A stretch of DNA of 64,000 nt from Devosia litorisediminis. GTDB taxonomy: Bacteria > Pseudomonadota > Alphaproteobacteria > Rhizobiales > Devosiaceae. How positions within the stretch are numbered: the stretch's first letter is position 1; the number at the start of each line of letters is the position of its first letter. A model generated the notes under the pieces. That model was not told the origin of the DNA, ran no database searches, and worked only from the letters and a program-made list of their open reading frames with translations. Below, piece by piece: positions 15,151-24,060 of this stretch. The position numbers were made by a program, and so were the translations under genes. Where the stretch lies: assembly GCF_018334155.1 (NCBI RefSeq), contig NZ_JAGXTP010000001.1:248001-312000 (forward strand), read 5' to 3'.

Positions 15151-17004
15151 ATGACTTATGATCCTGTGAGCGCCAATCCTCTTTCTGGCAATCCTCTGAC
15201 GAGCCGCGATGATGTGGTTGGGGGGCTGCACGCCCTGTTTGACCCGCTGCTGCCTTATTTTTCCGAAGGCGGGGCGCGCGTGCGGCTTGATGGGGCCGCG
15301 GCGCATTTTGACCGCGCAGCGGCCGACCTCGAAGGGTTTGCCCGGCCGCTATGGGGGCTGACGCCGCTGGCGGTGGGCGGTGGCAGTTTTGAACACTGGG
15401 AGCTGTATCGGCGCGGACTGGCCAATGGCACAGACCCCGAGCATCCTGAATATTGGGGGGCGGTCAATTCGACCGACCAGCGCATGGTTGAGCTGGCCGC
15501 GATCGGCTTCACCATGCGGATGGTGCCCCAGCATGTCTGGGCGCCGCTGTCGCAGAAGGCCAAGGACAATCTGGCGGCCTATCTGCTGCATGCGCGCCAG
15601 TTCGATTATGCGGACAATAATTGGAAGTTCTTCCGCATTCTGGTCGATCTGGGGCTGGAGGAATGCGGCGTCGATTTCGACCGTTCGCTGACCGAGAAAT
15701 ATCTCGAGGAGCTGGACGGGTTCTATCTGGGCGAGGGCTGGTATCGCGACGGCAATGTGCGCCGCATTGACCACTACATTCCCTTCGCCATGCATTTTTA
15801 CGGTCTGATCTACGCCAAGCTGGCGCGCGGCGACGAGAAGCGCGTTGCTGCCTATAAGGAGCGCGCAGTGGCGTTCGCGAAGGATATCCGCCACTGGTTT
15901 GACGAGGATGGTGGCACGCTGGCCTTCGGGCGCAGCCTGACCTATCGCTTTGCCTGTGGCGGCTTCTGGGGCGCGCTGGCGTTTGCTGATGTGGAGGCGC
16001 TGCCCTGGGGCGAAATCAAGGGCCAGTTCATGCGTCATCTGCGCTGGTGGGCAGACAAGCCAATTGCCCATGGCAATGGCGTGCTCTCGGTCGGCTATGG
16101 CTATCCCAACCTGTTCATGAGCGAGAGCTATAATTCGGCAGGCTCGCCCTATTGGGCGCTCAAGGCCTTTCTGCCGCTGGCGCTGGGGGCCGATCACCCG
16201 TTCTGGACCGCTGAGGAAACCCCGGCTGTCATCGACGAGACGCCCATTCCGCTCAAGCATCCCGGCATGGTGATGATGCATACCAAGGGCAATGTGGTGG
16301 CGCTGTCGAGCGGCCAGCAGAACTGGCAGATGCGCAATGGCACCGAAAAATACGCCAAGTTCGTCTATTCCAGCCGCTATGGCTTTTCGGTGGAGGTCGA
16401 TGAGCGGGCCTATCATCAGGGCGCGTTTGACGGGGCGCTGGCGTTTTCCGATGACGGGCGGCACTACCGGGTGCGCGAGACCAATGAGGTGGCCCAGATT
16501 GCCGGTGACACGCTGTATGCACGCTGGAAACCCTGGAGCGATGTGAGCGTGGAGACGTGGCTGCTGCCGGCCAATCCGTGGCACATCAGGGTGCACCGGA
16601 TCACCACGCCACGCGCGTTGCATGCGACCGAGGGCGGCTTTGCCATTGGGCGCGCCGATCTGAACGCCGATAGGCTGCGCGAAGAGGCGGGCCGGGCCGT
16701 TGCGCACAGCGCCACCGATCTCAGCGTCATCGTCGATCTGGCCGGGACGCGGGACGGGCGGACGCAGAAAGCCTATCCCAATACCAATCTGATCGTGTCG
16801 AAAACGCTGGTGCCGCAATTGCGCGGCGACATCGCGGCTGGCACGACGGTATTGGTGACCGCGGCCATGGCGATGCCCGCGGGCAGCGATGCCGAGGCGG
16901 CGCTGAACAAGCCACCGGCGGCACCCGATCTGGCGGCGCTTGAGGCACTGTTTGCCCGCGCGGGCATTGATGTCAGCGCCATTCTGGTCCCGGAGCGGTT
17001 CTGA
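15151..17004 (+). CDS. DUF2264 protein, probable (alpha/alpha)6-toroid glycoside hydrolase
   Basis: This 617-residue protein matches the DUF2264 pattern: an N-terminal helical region with ARPLWGLTPLAVGGG, WGAVNSTDQRMVELAAIGF and DNNWKFFRILVDLGLE, then a C-terminal beta-rich half (about 360-610). No signal peptide is present. From memory, some DUF2264 proteins have been placed in a glycoside hydrolase family with beta-glucuronidase activity (GH154); I cannot confirm that this member belongs. It starts on the base after the stop of the DppF-type ATPase and overlaps the dehydrogenase by one base, so it is firmly in the operon. A role in trimming imported acidic oligosaccharides is inferred. Confidence 0.75.
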   Translation: MTYDPVSANPLSGNPLTSRDDVVGGLHALFDPLLPYFSEGGARVRLDGAAAHFDRAAADLEGFARPLWGLTPLAVGGGSFEHWELYRRGLANGTDPEHPEYWGAVNSTDQRMVELAAIGFTMRMVPQHVWAPLSQKAKDNLAAYLLHARQFDYADNNWKFFRILVDLGLEECGVDFDRSLTEKYLEELDGFYLGEGWYRDGNVRRIDHYIPFAMHFYGLIYAKLARGDEKRVAAYKERAVAFAKDIRHWFDEDGGTLAFGRSLTYRFACGGFWGALAFADVEALPWGEIKGQFMRHLRWWADKPIAHGNGVLSVGYGYPNLFMSESYNSAGSPYWALKAFLPLALGADHPFWTAEETPAVIDETPIPLKHPGMVMMHTKGNVVALSSGQQNWQMRNGTEKYAKFVYSSRYGFSVEVDERAYHQGAFDGALAFSDDGRHYRVRETNEVAQIAGDTLYARWKPWSDVSVETWLLPANPWHIRVHRITTPRALHATEGGFAIGRADLNADRLREEAGRAVAHSATDLSVIVDLAGTRDGRTQKAYPNTNLIVSKTLVPQLRGDIAAGTTVLVTAAMAMPAGSDAEAALNKPPAAPDLAALEALFARAGIDVSAILVPERF

Positions 17005-18011
17005 TGGGTCCAAAAATTGCTTTTGCCATGGCGGCGGACAAGACCAAATTCGTGTTCGACGCGCAGGCGTTGGACCGGTTGGGCCGGAATTGCGAGATTG
17101 TGCGTCAGGCGCCGCTGAGCGAATTCAGCAGTGCCGAAGCCCGGGCCGTGCTGGCGCAGATTGATGTGCTGATCACCGGCTGGGGCTGTCCGACGATTTC
17201 AGCCGATGTGCTCAAGGCGGCGCCCCGCCTGCAATTGATCGCGCATGCGGCCGGCACAGTGAAATACATGCTGGACCCGGCGGTGTATTCGGCCGGGATC
17301 ACCGTGACCCATGCGGCCGACGCCAATGCGGTGCCGGTGGCCGAGTTCACCCTTGCCGCGATCATCTTTGCCAATAAGCGGATGTTTGAAATGCGCGACC
17401 GTTATCGGGCTGACCCGAGCCGGTCGAGCACCTATGCTCTGGCCGATGAACCCATCGGCAATTATCACCGCACGGTGGGGCTGGTCGGCGCTTCGCGCAT
17501 TGGGCGCAAGGTGGCCAAATTCCTGCAGGGTTTCGATTTCACCGTGCTGGTCAGCGACCCGTTTGTGCAGGCCGATGACCCTCTTCTGGCGGGAGCCGAA
17601 CTGGTTTCGCTCGAAACGCTGATGGCGCGCTCTGATGTGGTATCAATCCATGCGCCATCACTGCCCACCACGCGGGCGATGATCGGTGCCAGCCAGCTCA
17701 AGCTGATGCGGGACGGGGCAGCGTTCATCAATACGGCACGCGGTGCGCTGGTGGATGAGGAGGCCCTGATTGCCGAACTGCAGACCGGACGGATCCATGC
17801 GGTGATCGATGTGACCGATCCCGAAATTCCCGATCCCAGTTCGCCCCTCTATACTCTACCCAATGTGTTTCTGACGCCGCATGTGGCGGGCGCAATCGGC
17901 ACTGAACGGTTGCGGCTGGGCGAGTTGGTGGTCGACGAAATCGAACGCTTCATTGCTGGTACGCCGCTGGAATATGCCGTGGAGCCCGGTTTGCTGGAGC
18001 GGCTGGCATGA
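17004..18011 (+). CDS. D-isomer-specific 2-hydroxyacid dehydrogenase family protein
   Basis: This 335-residue protein has the split catalytic domain and an internal NAD(P)-binding Rossmann domain. The catalytic Arg lies in [15 protein letters not shown], the acidic residue in VTDPEIPDP, and the His in FLTPHVAGA. The nucleotide motif reads [17 protein letters not shown], so the usual GxGxxG has Ser in place of the second Gly. That is seen in some subfamilies and suggests altered cofactor handling. It overlaps DUF2264 by one base and the acyltransferase fusion by four. In this operon it could reduce a 2-keto sugar acid produced after lyase action. Confidence 0.85.
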   Translation: MGPKIAFAMAADKTKFVFDAQALDRLGRNCEIVRQAPLSEFSSAEARAVLAQIDVLITGWGCPTISADVLKAAPRLQLIAHAAGTVKYMLDPAVYSAGITVTHAADANAVPVAEFTLAAIIFANKRMFEMRDRYRADPSRSSTYALADEPIGNYHRTVGLVGASRIGRKVAKFLQGFDFTVLVSDPFVQADDPLLAGAELVSLETLMARSDVVSIHAPSLPTTRAMIGASQLKLMRDGAAFINTARGALVDEEALIAELQTGRIHAVIDVTDPEIPDPSSPLYTLPNVFLTPHVAGAIGTERLRLGELVVDEIERFIAGTPLEYAVEPGLLERLA

Positions 18012-19675
18012 CGAGCTCGCCCTCGGGCGAAGGCCCGCTCGCCCGGCGTGATGCGGCGACCACTCCAGAGCGGGAGCACGTGGCGCGGCTGCAATTTCTG
18101 ACCTGGGACCGGACGCCAAAGGACATTGCAGCCCCCCAGCATCAGGCGCGTCTGGCGCGGCTGGAGCAGAGCGCGGGCGCCCGGTTTGCCGACACCGCCT
18201 ATGTGGCAGCCGATGCGGCGATCTTTACCAGCCATCTGGTGGTCGGTGCGCAGAGCTGGATTGCCGGGCATGCCCTGGTGCGCGGTGATGTGGAATTTGG
18301 CGCGCATTGCACGGTCAACAGCTATGCGATGATTTCGGGCAAGGTGCGCTGTGGCGACGGGGTGCGCATTGCCAGCCATGTCAGCATTGTCGGGTTCAAT
18401 CACGGCTTTGATGATCCCAGCGTGCCGATCCACACCCAGGCGCATGAGAGCCTTGGCATCACCATTGGGGATGATGTGTGGATCGGGGCCAATGCGGTGG
18501 TGCTTGATGGGGTTGCGGTGGGCGCCGGCGCCGTGATCGCGGCAGGCGCCGTCGTGAGCAAGGACGTGCCGCCGCTGGCGATTGTGGGCGGGGTGCCCGC
18601 CAGGCTGGTGCGCTATCGCGGACAGTCCGCCAAGGGCGACGCAGAGGCGAGCCTGGCCCGGCTGGGTGCGGTGGCAGGCCAGCAATGGCCCGAGATCCTG
18701 GCACGCCACCGGCAGGACGGGACTTATGTTTCGATCGAGGCCGATGGACAGGCGCGCGCCAGCGCGCGGCATCGCAATGATGCCATCGAGATTGCGGCGG
18801 GCTTTGGGGCCTTGCCCGAGGGGCTCGATGCAGCGGCCACACTGGCTGAACTGCAGGCGATGCAGGACCCCCAGACAGGGCTGTTTCCAGACCCGCACCG
18901 GCCCATCGCAGCCGGACAGGCCATGCGCGATGATGGGCTGGCGCTCTATAATGTGCTCTCGGTTGGCTATGCGATCGAGGTGCTGGGCGGGCAGCCGAAG
19001 CATCCGGTTGCGGCAGTTGAACTGGGTGCGCCCGAGCTGTGCGATTGGCTGGAGGGTCTGAGCTGGCGGGAGCGGGCCTGGGGCGCAGGCGCAGCGGTGG
19101 ATGCGATCGGCACGGCGCTCTATTTCAACGCGCGCTATTTTACCAGCGGGCGGGCGCGCGAAACGCTGTTTGGCTGGCTGGCGCTGCATCAGGATCGTGG
19201 CACAGGATTGTGGGGGTCTCCGACCGCGGACGAAGGGCTGCTGCAGCCGGTCAACGGGTTCTATCGCCTGACACGGGGCACATATGCCCAGTTTGGCGTG
19301 CCGGTGCCCGGTGTCGAAAAGGCCATCGACAGCGTGCTGCACAATCATCGCCAATATGGCGGGTTTGCCGGGCCGACCTATACGGCGTGCAATCTGCTCG
19401 ACACCATTCATCCGCTCTGGCTATGCCTGCAGCAGACAGACCACCGCCGGGCCGAAGCCGAAGCGATTGCGCGGGCGGTGATCGGCCGGGCCGAGGAGCG
19501 CTGGATCAGCGGGCAGGGCTTTGGATTTGCCGATGGGCAGACCGCGAGCCTGCAGGGCACCGAAATGTGGCTCAGCGTGGTCCATCTGGCCGCTGCGCTG
19601 CTGGGGATTGAAGACGCGTTCGCGTTTGTGCCCAAGGGCGTCCATCGGACGCGGGCCGTGGGGCTGGGGTTGTAG
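18008..19675 (+). CDS. Hexapeptide-repeat acyltransferase fused to a C-terminal helical toroid-like domain
   Basis: This 555-residue protein has two parts. Residues about 40-205 form a left-handed beta-helix acyltransferase (repeats such as [19 protein letters not shown]). It has the active-site-like [14 protein letters not shown] and the coenzyme-A-side end [21 protein letters not shown], as in maltose/NodL-type O-acetyltransferases. Residues about 230-540 are alpha-helical with recurring [22 protein letters not shown] and [11 protein letters not shown] segments, resembling the repeats of (alpha/alpha)6 toroids. No signal peptide is seen. I do not know this fusion as a described family. It overlaps the dehydrogenase gene by four bases. 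Sugar O-acetylation with glycan recognition by the toroid is a guess. Confidence 0.7.
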   Translation: MTSSPSGEGPLARRDAATTPEREHVARLQFLTWDRTPKDIAAPQHQARLARLEQSAGARFADTAYVAADAAIFTSHLVVGAQSWIAGHALVRGDVEFGAHCTVNSYAMISGKVRCGDGVRIASHVSIVGFNHGFDDPSVPIHTQAHESLGITIGDDVWIGANAVVLDGVAVGAGAVIAAGAVVSKDVPPLAIVGGVPARLVRYRGQSAKGDAEASLARLGAVAGQQWPEILARHRQDGTYVSIEADGQARASARHRNDAIEIAAGFGALPEGLDAAATLAELQAMQDPQTGLFPDPHRPIAAGQAMRDDGLALYNVLSVGYAIEVLGGQPKHPVAAVELGAPELCDWLEGLSWRERAWGAGAAVDAIGTALYFNARYFTSGRARETLFGWLALHQDRGTGLWGSPTADEGLLQPVNGFYRLTRGTYAQFGVPVPGVEKAIDSVLHNHRQYGGFAGPTYTACNLLDTIHPLWLCLQQTDHRRAEAEAIARAVIGRAEERWISGQGFGFADGQTASLQGTEMWLSVVHLAAALLGIEDAFAFVPKGVHRTRAVGLGL

Positions 19676-19723
19676 CGATCAGCGAGCCTTGCGCCGCAGG
19701 AACAAAAGCCCCCCACCCTTGAT

Positions 19724-19745
19724 CCCTCCCCACAAAGGGGGAGGG
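19724..19745. repeat. REP-like palindrome, copy 2
   Basis: CCCTCCCC (19724-19731), loop ACAAA plus G, GGGGAGGG (19738-19745). The C-rich tail CCCCCACCCTT lies on the 5' side here, so this copy is inverted relative to copies 1 and 5. It fills the 124-base gap between the acyltransferase fusion and the ThuA-like gene. Confidence 0.6.
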
Positions 19746-19799
19746 AGACGATGGAGCCGACAGCCTGGCAGCTGGTCAGGCCGGAGCAGACGAAAGAGA

Positions 19800-20453
19800 A
19801 TGAGCATGGCAGGCAAATCGGCACTGGTGGTGTGGGGCGGCATGGAATTGCATACGCCCGAGCGGGGGGCACAGGTGGTGCGCGACCTGCTCGAAGCCGA
19901 GGGTTTCGCGGTCACCGTGACGCCCGACTATGAGGCGCTGGGCGCTGAGGATGTCGGGCGGTTTGATCTGGTGGTCCCGGTGATTACCGATGGGCAATTG
20001 GCGCCGGAGAAAATGGCCAATCTGATCGCGGCCGTGCGGGCGGGGACGGGGCTGGCGGGCTATCATATGGGGCTGGCGACGAGCTTTCGGTCCAGCGTGC
20101 CGTTCCGCTATGCGGCCAGCTGCTACTGGGTGCAGCATCCGGGCAATATCATCACCTACACGGTGGATGTGTGCCAGAGCGATCACCCGATCATGGCGGG
20201 GATCGAGAGCTTTGAGCATACCTCCGAGCAGTATTATCTGAACTACGACCCGGCGGTTGATGTGCTGGCGACGACGGTGTTTTCCGGCGAATTCCATTCC
20301 TGGCGCAAGGATGTGGTGATGCCGGTGGTGTTCACCACCATGCATGATCAGGGGCGGGTGTTTTATTCCTCGCTGGGCCACACGGCGGATGAACTGGCGG
20401 GCGGGCCTGTGCGCGAAATCCTGCGACGCGGGCTGCTGTGGGCGGCGCGCTAG
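19800..20453 (+). CDS. ThuA-like domain protein
   Basis: This 217-residue protein starts KSALVVWGGMELHTPERGAQ and ends with EFHSWRKDVVMPVVFTTMHDQGRVFYSSLGHTADEL. That matches the ThuA family (class I glutamine-amidotransferase-like fold), where the late GRVFY-SLGH block is characteristic. ThuA was named for trehalose utilisation in Sinorhizobium and is thought to act on keto-sugar intermediates, but its reaction is not settled. I chose ATG 19800; ATG 19806 is equally possible, as neither has a strong ribosome site. It lies 124 bases after the operon and may be its last gene. Confidence 0.82.
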   Translation: MSMAGKSALVVWGGMELHTPERGAQVVRDLLEAEGFAVTVTPDYEALGAEDVGRFDLVVPVITDGQLAPEKMANLIAAVRAGTGLAGYHMGLATSFRSSVPFRYAASCYWVQHPGNIITYTVDVCQSDHPIMAGIESFEHTSEQYYLNYDPAVDVLATTVFSGEFHSWRKDVVMPVVFTTMHDQGRVFYSSLGHTADELAGGPVREILRRGLLWAAR

Positions 20454-20515
20454 GGTTGGGCATTCCCGTTCCTGGCCTGGTGGGTTAACCCTTTTGGGTG
20501 GATACCCCCTCCTAG

Positions 20516-20536
20516 CCTCCCCCTGACAGGGGGAGG
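20516..20536. repeat. REP-like palindrome, copy 3
   Basis: CCTCCCCC (20516-20523), loop TGACA, GGGGGAGG (20529-20536), preceded by ACCCCCTCCTAG. It lies between the convergent ThuA-like and methyltransferase genes, where it could also end both transcripts. Confidence 0.6.
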
Positions 20537-20559
20537 AAACGGTTCGGTGCCTAGTGGCG

Positions 20560-21279
20560 CTATTGCTGCTGTTGCTGGGCCTGGCGTTTGAGCACTTCTG
20601 ATTCGGGCAGGGCGTTGGCGTAGCCAAGCTCGCGGTTGGCGCGGGACCAGAAGGCAGGGTGGACGCTGTCCAGCAGGGCCGGGTCAGTCGCGGACAGGCC
20701 AAGGGCGCGGCGCTGAACCGGGTCGAGATAAAGCACGACATTCTGGCGGTACCAGGCCGGGATGGCCTCGTCGGCCCAGATGGCAGGGCGGATGGCGTCG
20801 TGGGCGGTATAGCCGTGGTTGGCGAAGTGGCTGGCCCACCAGCTGTGCCATTGTTCATTGAGATGACCGACGCCGCCCTGGCCGGGAATGGCGGCGCTGA
20901 ACAGGATGGCCGGGGCCAGCGCGACCAGATCGGCGATGAAGCCGGGGGCGCGGCCGGGTGAGAGGTGCTCGGCCACTTCGAGCGAGATGGCAAGATCGAC
21001 GCGCGGGGCGGCAAAGCCCTGTTCGAGATTGTGCGCCGTGAAGGTGATACGGGGATCATCGAGCATGTCGGGGGTCACCCAATCGCCTTCGAGGCCCATG
21101 GCGGTGTCTGCCCCCGCCGCCAGCGCTGCAGCCAGCCAGGTGCCGGTGCCACAACCGATATCGGCCACCGACGTTTGGGGCAGGGCGGCGGGCAGGGCAG
21201 CCAGCACCTGCCGGGCCGCATAGGCGGTGTGGGCGCGGCGGTTCTGATAGAAATCAGCGGGATAGAGCGAGGCGGTCAT
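20560..21279 (-). CDS. Class I SAM-dependent methyltransferase
   Basis: This 239-residue protein has motif I VADIGCGTGTWLAAALAAG near residues 38-56, then ITFTAHNLEQGF and DLAISLEVAEHLSPGRA, which are the usual SAM-binding and post-I/II segments of small-molecule methyltransferases. A QQQQQ run closes the C-terminus. I chose the ATG at 21279 (MTASLYPADFY); an upstream in-frame start at 21345 would add 22 low-quality residues. It is divergent from the YciE-like gene and convergent with ThuA. Substrate unknown. Confidence 0.8.
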   Translation of the reverse strand: MTASLYPADFYQNRRAHTAYAARQVLAALPAALPQTSVADIGCGTGTWLAAALAAGADTAMGLEGDWVTPDMLDDPRITFTAHNLEQGFAAPRVDLAISLEVAEHLSPGRAPGFIADLVALAPAILFSAAIPGQGGVGHLNEQWHSWWASHFANHGYTAHDAIRPAIWADEAIPAWYRQNVVLYLDPVQRRALGLSATDPALLDSVHPAFWSRANRELGYANALPESEVLKRQAQQQQQ

Positions 21280-21419
21280 GGTGGCCCGATCGGTTGGAGG
21301 CGAGCAGCCTAAAGCGAGTACGCGGCGGGGACCAGACAGGATCATTTGTGCTGGAACCTGCGGAGGCGATCAACGTTCTCAAGCCAGCGTCGCAACACCA
21401 TGCAATGGAGACAAGCACA

Positions 21420-21911
21420 ATGGCTTCCGAAAAGACCCTCAATGACCTGTTTCTCGATACGCTCAAGGACATTTATTACGCTGAGCGGCAGATCGTGAAG
21501 ACCCTGCCGAAAATGGCCAAGGCTGCCAATTCCGAGGCGCTCAAGGCCGGGTTCGAAAAGCACCTCGAAGAGACCCATGGCCATGTCGAGCGGCTCGAGC
21601 AGATCTTTGAGCTGCTGGGCAAGGCACCGCGCGGCAAGACCTGTGACGCCATCCTGGGCATTATCGAGGAAGGCAAGGAGATCATGGACGAGTTCAAGGG
21701 CACGGTGGCGCTTGATGCCGGTCTGGTTTCGGCGGCCCAGGCTGTCGAGCACTATGAGATTGCCCGCTATGGCACGCTGAAGACCTGGGCCACCCAGCTG
21801 GGCATGAAAGATGCCGCCAAGCTGCTCGATGCCACGCTGCAGGAAGAACTGGCTACCGATCTGTCGCTGAGCGAACTGGCGACCAGCGAGGCCAACCAGA
21901 AGGCGGCCTGA
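21420..21911 (+). CDS. Ferritin-like domain protein, YciE/YciF family (DUF892)
   Basis: This 163-residue protein is a four-helix bundle with the family signature LNDLFLDTLKDIYYAERQIVK at its start, HLEETHGHVERLEQIFELLG in helix two, and VEHYEIARYGTLKTWA in helix three. The Glu and His residues there form the predicted di-metal site. Family members are stress-induced and of unclear function. ATG 21420 with GGAGA 8 bases upstream is preferred over upstream in-frame starts at 21294 and 21405. It is followed 53 bases later by a small DUF2934 gene, a pairing consistent with stress response. Confidence 0.88.
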   Translation: MASEKTLNDLFLDTLKDIYYAERQIVKTLPKMAKAANSEALKAGFEKHLEETHGHVERLEQIFELLGKAPRGKTCDAILGIIEEGKEIMDEFKGTVALDAGLVSAAQAVEHYEIARYGTLKTWATQLGMKDAAKLLDATLQEELATDLSLSELATSEANQKAA

Positions 21912-21964
21912 GGATAGTGCAGGCGCAGGTTTTGCCCTGCGCCTGATCGGGTCGGTTCACGCGC

Positions 21965-22162
21965 ATGCACAAAAACTCCGAGATCGCCGAGGCCATTCGG
22001 CTGACCGCGTATTTTCTGTGGGAGCAGGATGGCTGCCCGCCCGGGCGGGCGTTTGAATACTGGCTGCGCGCCAAGGCACAACATCAGCGCCAGCTCGATT
22101 ATGATCGCTGGCTGGCGCAGGGTGCGCCCGATGATGACGTCGACCGATCCGATCAGACATGA
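21965..22162 (+). CDS. DUF2934 family small protein
   Basis: This 65-residue protein contains the DUF2934 pattern EAIRLTAYFLWEQDGCPPGRAFEYWLRA, shown here in shortened form as IRLTAYFLWEQDG and GRAFEYWLRA. These short cytoplasmic proteins are common in Hyphomicrobiales and have no assigned function. It lies downstream of the YciE-like gene and ends three bases inside the efp-side terminator palindrome. Confidence 0.75.
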   Translation: MHKNSEIAEAIRLTAYFLWEQDGCPPGRAFEYWLRAKAQHQRQLDYDRWLAQGAPDDDVDRSDQT

Positions 22163-22163
22163 A

Positions 22164-22185
22164 AACGGGCCCCGCGGGGCCCGTT
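22164..22185. terminator. Perfect palindrome, bidirectional terminator between DUF2934 gene and efp
   Basis: A perfect 22-base palindrome (10-bp arms AACGGGCCCC/GGGGCCCGTT around GC) sits between the two convergent genes. Read on the minus strand it is followed by TTTTC, so it is a good terminator for efp; on the plus strand it is followed by CTTGC and is weaker. Confidence 0.75.
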
Positions 22186-22211
22186 CTTGCAGGTCGTGAT
22201 CGGCGCGGGCC

Positions 22212-22781
22212 TTAGTCCTTGGCGCGCTCGACGTATGAATTATCCTCGGTGAGGATAACGATGCGGGTGCCGGCGCCGATATGGGGCGGGACCATGCATT
22301 TGAGGCCATTGGTGAGCACGGCTGGCTTATAGGACGAGGACGCCGTCTGGCCCTTGACCACAGGTTCGGTCTCGGCGATCTCGACGGTCACGCGCTGTGG
22401 CAGTTCCATCGACAGGGCGTTGCCCTCAAAGGTCTTGAGGTGAACCTTCATGCCATCGGTGAGATAGGCGGCCTGATCGCCGATCACGTCGTTATGCACG
22501 GTGATCTGTTCGAAGCTGACAGGCTCCATGAAGTGATGGCCTTCACCATCGGAATACAGATAGTCGTATTCGCGGTCATCGACGTCGGCCTTTTCGACCA
22601 TTTCGACGGTGCGCCAGCGACCGACAACCTTCACGCCATCGGAGATGCGGCGCATGTTGACGTTGGTGATGGAATTGCCCTTGCCGGGGTGGACATTTTC
22701 CTGCGTCAGGATGACGTGCAGATTGCCGTCCTGCTCGACGACATTGCCCTTGCGCAGCGAAGAGGCGATGACCTTGACCAT
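22212..22781 (-). CDS. efp: Translation elongation factor P
   Basis: This 189-residue protein begins [19 protein letters not shown], the standard EF-P N-terminal KOW-like domain. The loop HPGKGNS puts the modifiable lysine at position 34, the same number as the lysine beta-lysylated in E. coli. The central and C-terminal OB domains follow (PVSFEQI, then [14 protein letters not shown] and the end [19 protein letters not shown]). EF-P relieves ribosome stalling at polyproline. The start at 22781 follows GGAAGAA on the minus strand; an in-frame ATG at 22862 would give a non-homologous extension. It is divergent from epmA, its modification enzyme. Confidence 0.95.
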   Translation of the reverse strand: MVKVIASSLRKGNVVEQDGNLHVILTQENVHPGKGNSITNVNMRRISDGVKVVGRWRTVEMVEKADVDDREYDYLYSDGEGHHFMEPVSFEQITVHNDVIGDQAAYLTDGMKVHLKTFEGNALSMELPQRVTVEIAETEPVVKGQTASSSYKPAVLTNGLKCMVPPHIGAGTRIVILTEDNSYVERAKD

Positions 22782-22910
22782 TATTCTTCCTTGTTCGTAA
22801 CGGGAGCGCGTCGTAGAGGCTGAGGCCATCTGCGCGCGAAAAGCTGTTTTGTCGTGCGCCAACTACCCTATCTCGGCGCAAATCTCCAGCCTTGGTGTCA
22901 TAAAGGTCCC

Positions 22911-23969
22911 ATGAGCCACAGCAAATCATTGCAAGCCTCAGCCTGGTGGACACCATCGGTCCATGCCGACCGGCGGCCAATCCTGATGGCGCGCAACCGG
23001 ATCGAGGCGGCGGTGCGGGGCTATCTGGCAGGCGCTGATTTTGTGCTGGTTGATCCGCCCGGTCTGCAGCGCTCGCCGGGCAATGAGACCCATCTGCATG
23101 CCTTTGGCACGCAGATGATCGGCAATGACGGGGTGGGGGAGCCGATGTATCTGCACACCTCGCCCGAGTTCACCATGAAAAAGCTGCTGGCGGCGGGCGA
23201 AACCCGCATCGCCAGCCTGGGGCATGTGTGGCGCAATCGCGAGCGCAGCGCGCTGCACCATCCCGAATTCACCATGCTGGAATGGTATCGGGCGGGCGAA
23301 GCCTATGACGCGATCATTGCCGATTGCGTGGCGCTGCTGCGGCTGGCGGCCCAGACCACCGGGGTCGCGATGCTGCGTTACAAGAGCTTTGAGTGCGATC
23401 CGTTCGCTGAGCCGGAGCGGCTGAGCGTGGTCGATGCCTTTGCGCGCTATGCCGGGATCGACCTGTTTGCCAGCATGGACGCGGACGGGGTGACCGATGG
23501 TGACGTGCTGGCGCAGCAAATGCTGGAATTGGGCATGGCGGTGCCAATCGATCGTAGCTGGAGCTATCTGTTCAGCCTGATCCTGACCGACAAGGTCGAG
23601 CCGCAACTGGGGATGGGGCGGATCACCGTGCTGGACCGCTATCCAGCGGCAGAAGCGGCATTGGCGCGGCGCGCGAGCGATGATCGGCGGGTGAGCGAGC
23701 GGTTCGAGCTTTATGCCTGTGGCGTGGAACTGGCCAACGGGTTTGGCGAGTTGACCGATGCGGATGAGCAGCGGACGCGCTTTATCGCTGAAATGGCCGA
23801 GAAGGAGCGCATCTATGGCGAGCGCTATCCGATCGATGAGGATTTTCTGGCGGCTTTGGCATTGATGCCGGAGGCCAGCGGGGTGGCGCTGGGTTTTGAC
23901 CGGCTGGTGATGCTGGCGACGGCGGCGCCCCGGATCGAGGCGGTGCTGTGGGCGCCGGTGGCTCAATGA
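22911..23969 (+). CDS. epmA: EF-P--(R)-beta-lysine ligase EpmA (PoxA/GenX)
   Basis: This 352-residue protein is the catalytic core of a class II lysyl-tRNA synthetase without the anticodon-binding domain. It shows YLHTSPEFTMKKLLAAG, the motif-2 region VWRNRERSALHHPEFTMLE, and motif 3 SGVALGFDRLVML. EpmA activates (R)-beta-lysine and attaches it to Lys34 of EF-P. ATG 22911 is favoured over an ATG at 22854, since conserved sequence (WWTPSVHADRRP) begins a few residues in. The divergent efp gene and the downstream epmB complete the pathway. Confidence 0.95.
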   Translation: MSHSKSLQASAWWTPSVHADRRPILMARNRIEAAVRGYLAGADFVLVDPPGLQRSPGNETHLHAFGTQMIGNDGVGEPMYLHTSPEFTMKKLLAAGETRIASLGHVWRNRERSALHHPEFTMLEWYRAGEAYDAIIADCVALLRLAAQTTGVAMLRYKSFECDPFAEPERLSVVDAFARYAGIDLFASMDADGVTDGDVLAQQMLELGMAVPIDRSWSYLFSLILTDKVEPQLGMGRITVLDRYPAAEAALARRASDDRRVSERFELYACGVELANGFGELTDADEQRTRFIAEMAEKERIYGERYPIDEDFLAALALMPEASGVALGFDRLVMLATAAPRIEAVLWAPVAQ

Positions 23970-24007
23970 GCGCTCCGACTTTTTTCGCCCCGTTTTTTCA
24001 GTCGACA

Positions 24008-24029
24008 CCCTCCCCCATCGAGGGGAAGG
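24008..24029. repeat. REP-like palindrome, copy 4 (degenerate)
   Basis: CCCTCCCCC followed by ATCGA and GGGGAAGG. The right arm has one A inserted or changed relative to other copies. It fills the 91-base gap between epmA and epmB. Confidence 0.45.
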
Positions 24030-24060
24030 CACTGTCCAGTGGATGGGCGGGATCTTGTCC

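Noticed and set aside
17849..19411. A 520-codon minus-strand frame over the acyltransferase fusion
   Set aside because: Low-complexity His/Arg-rich translation typical of antisense frames in high-GC DNA; the plus-strand product has clear domains.
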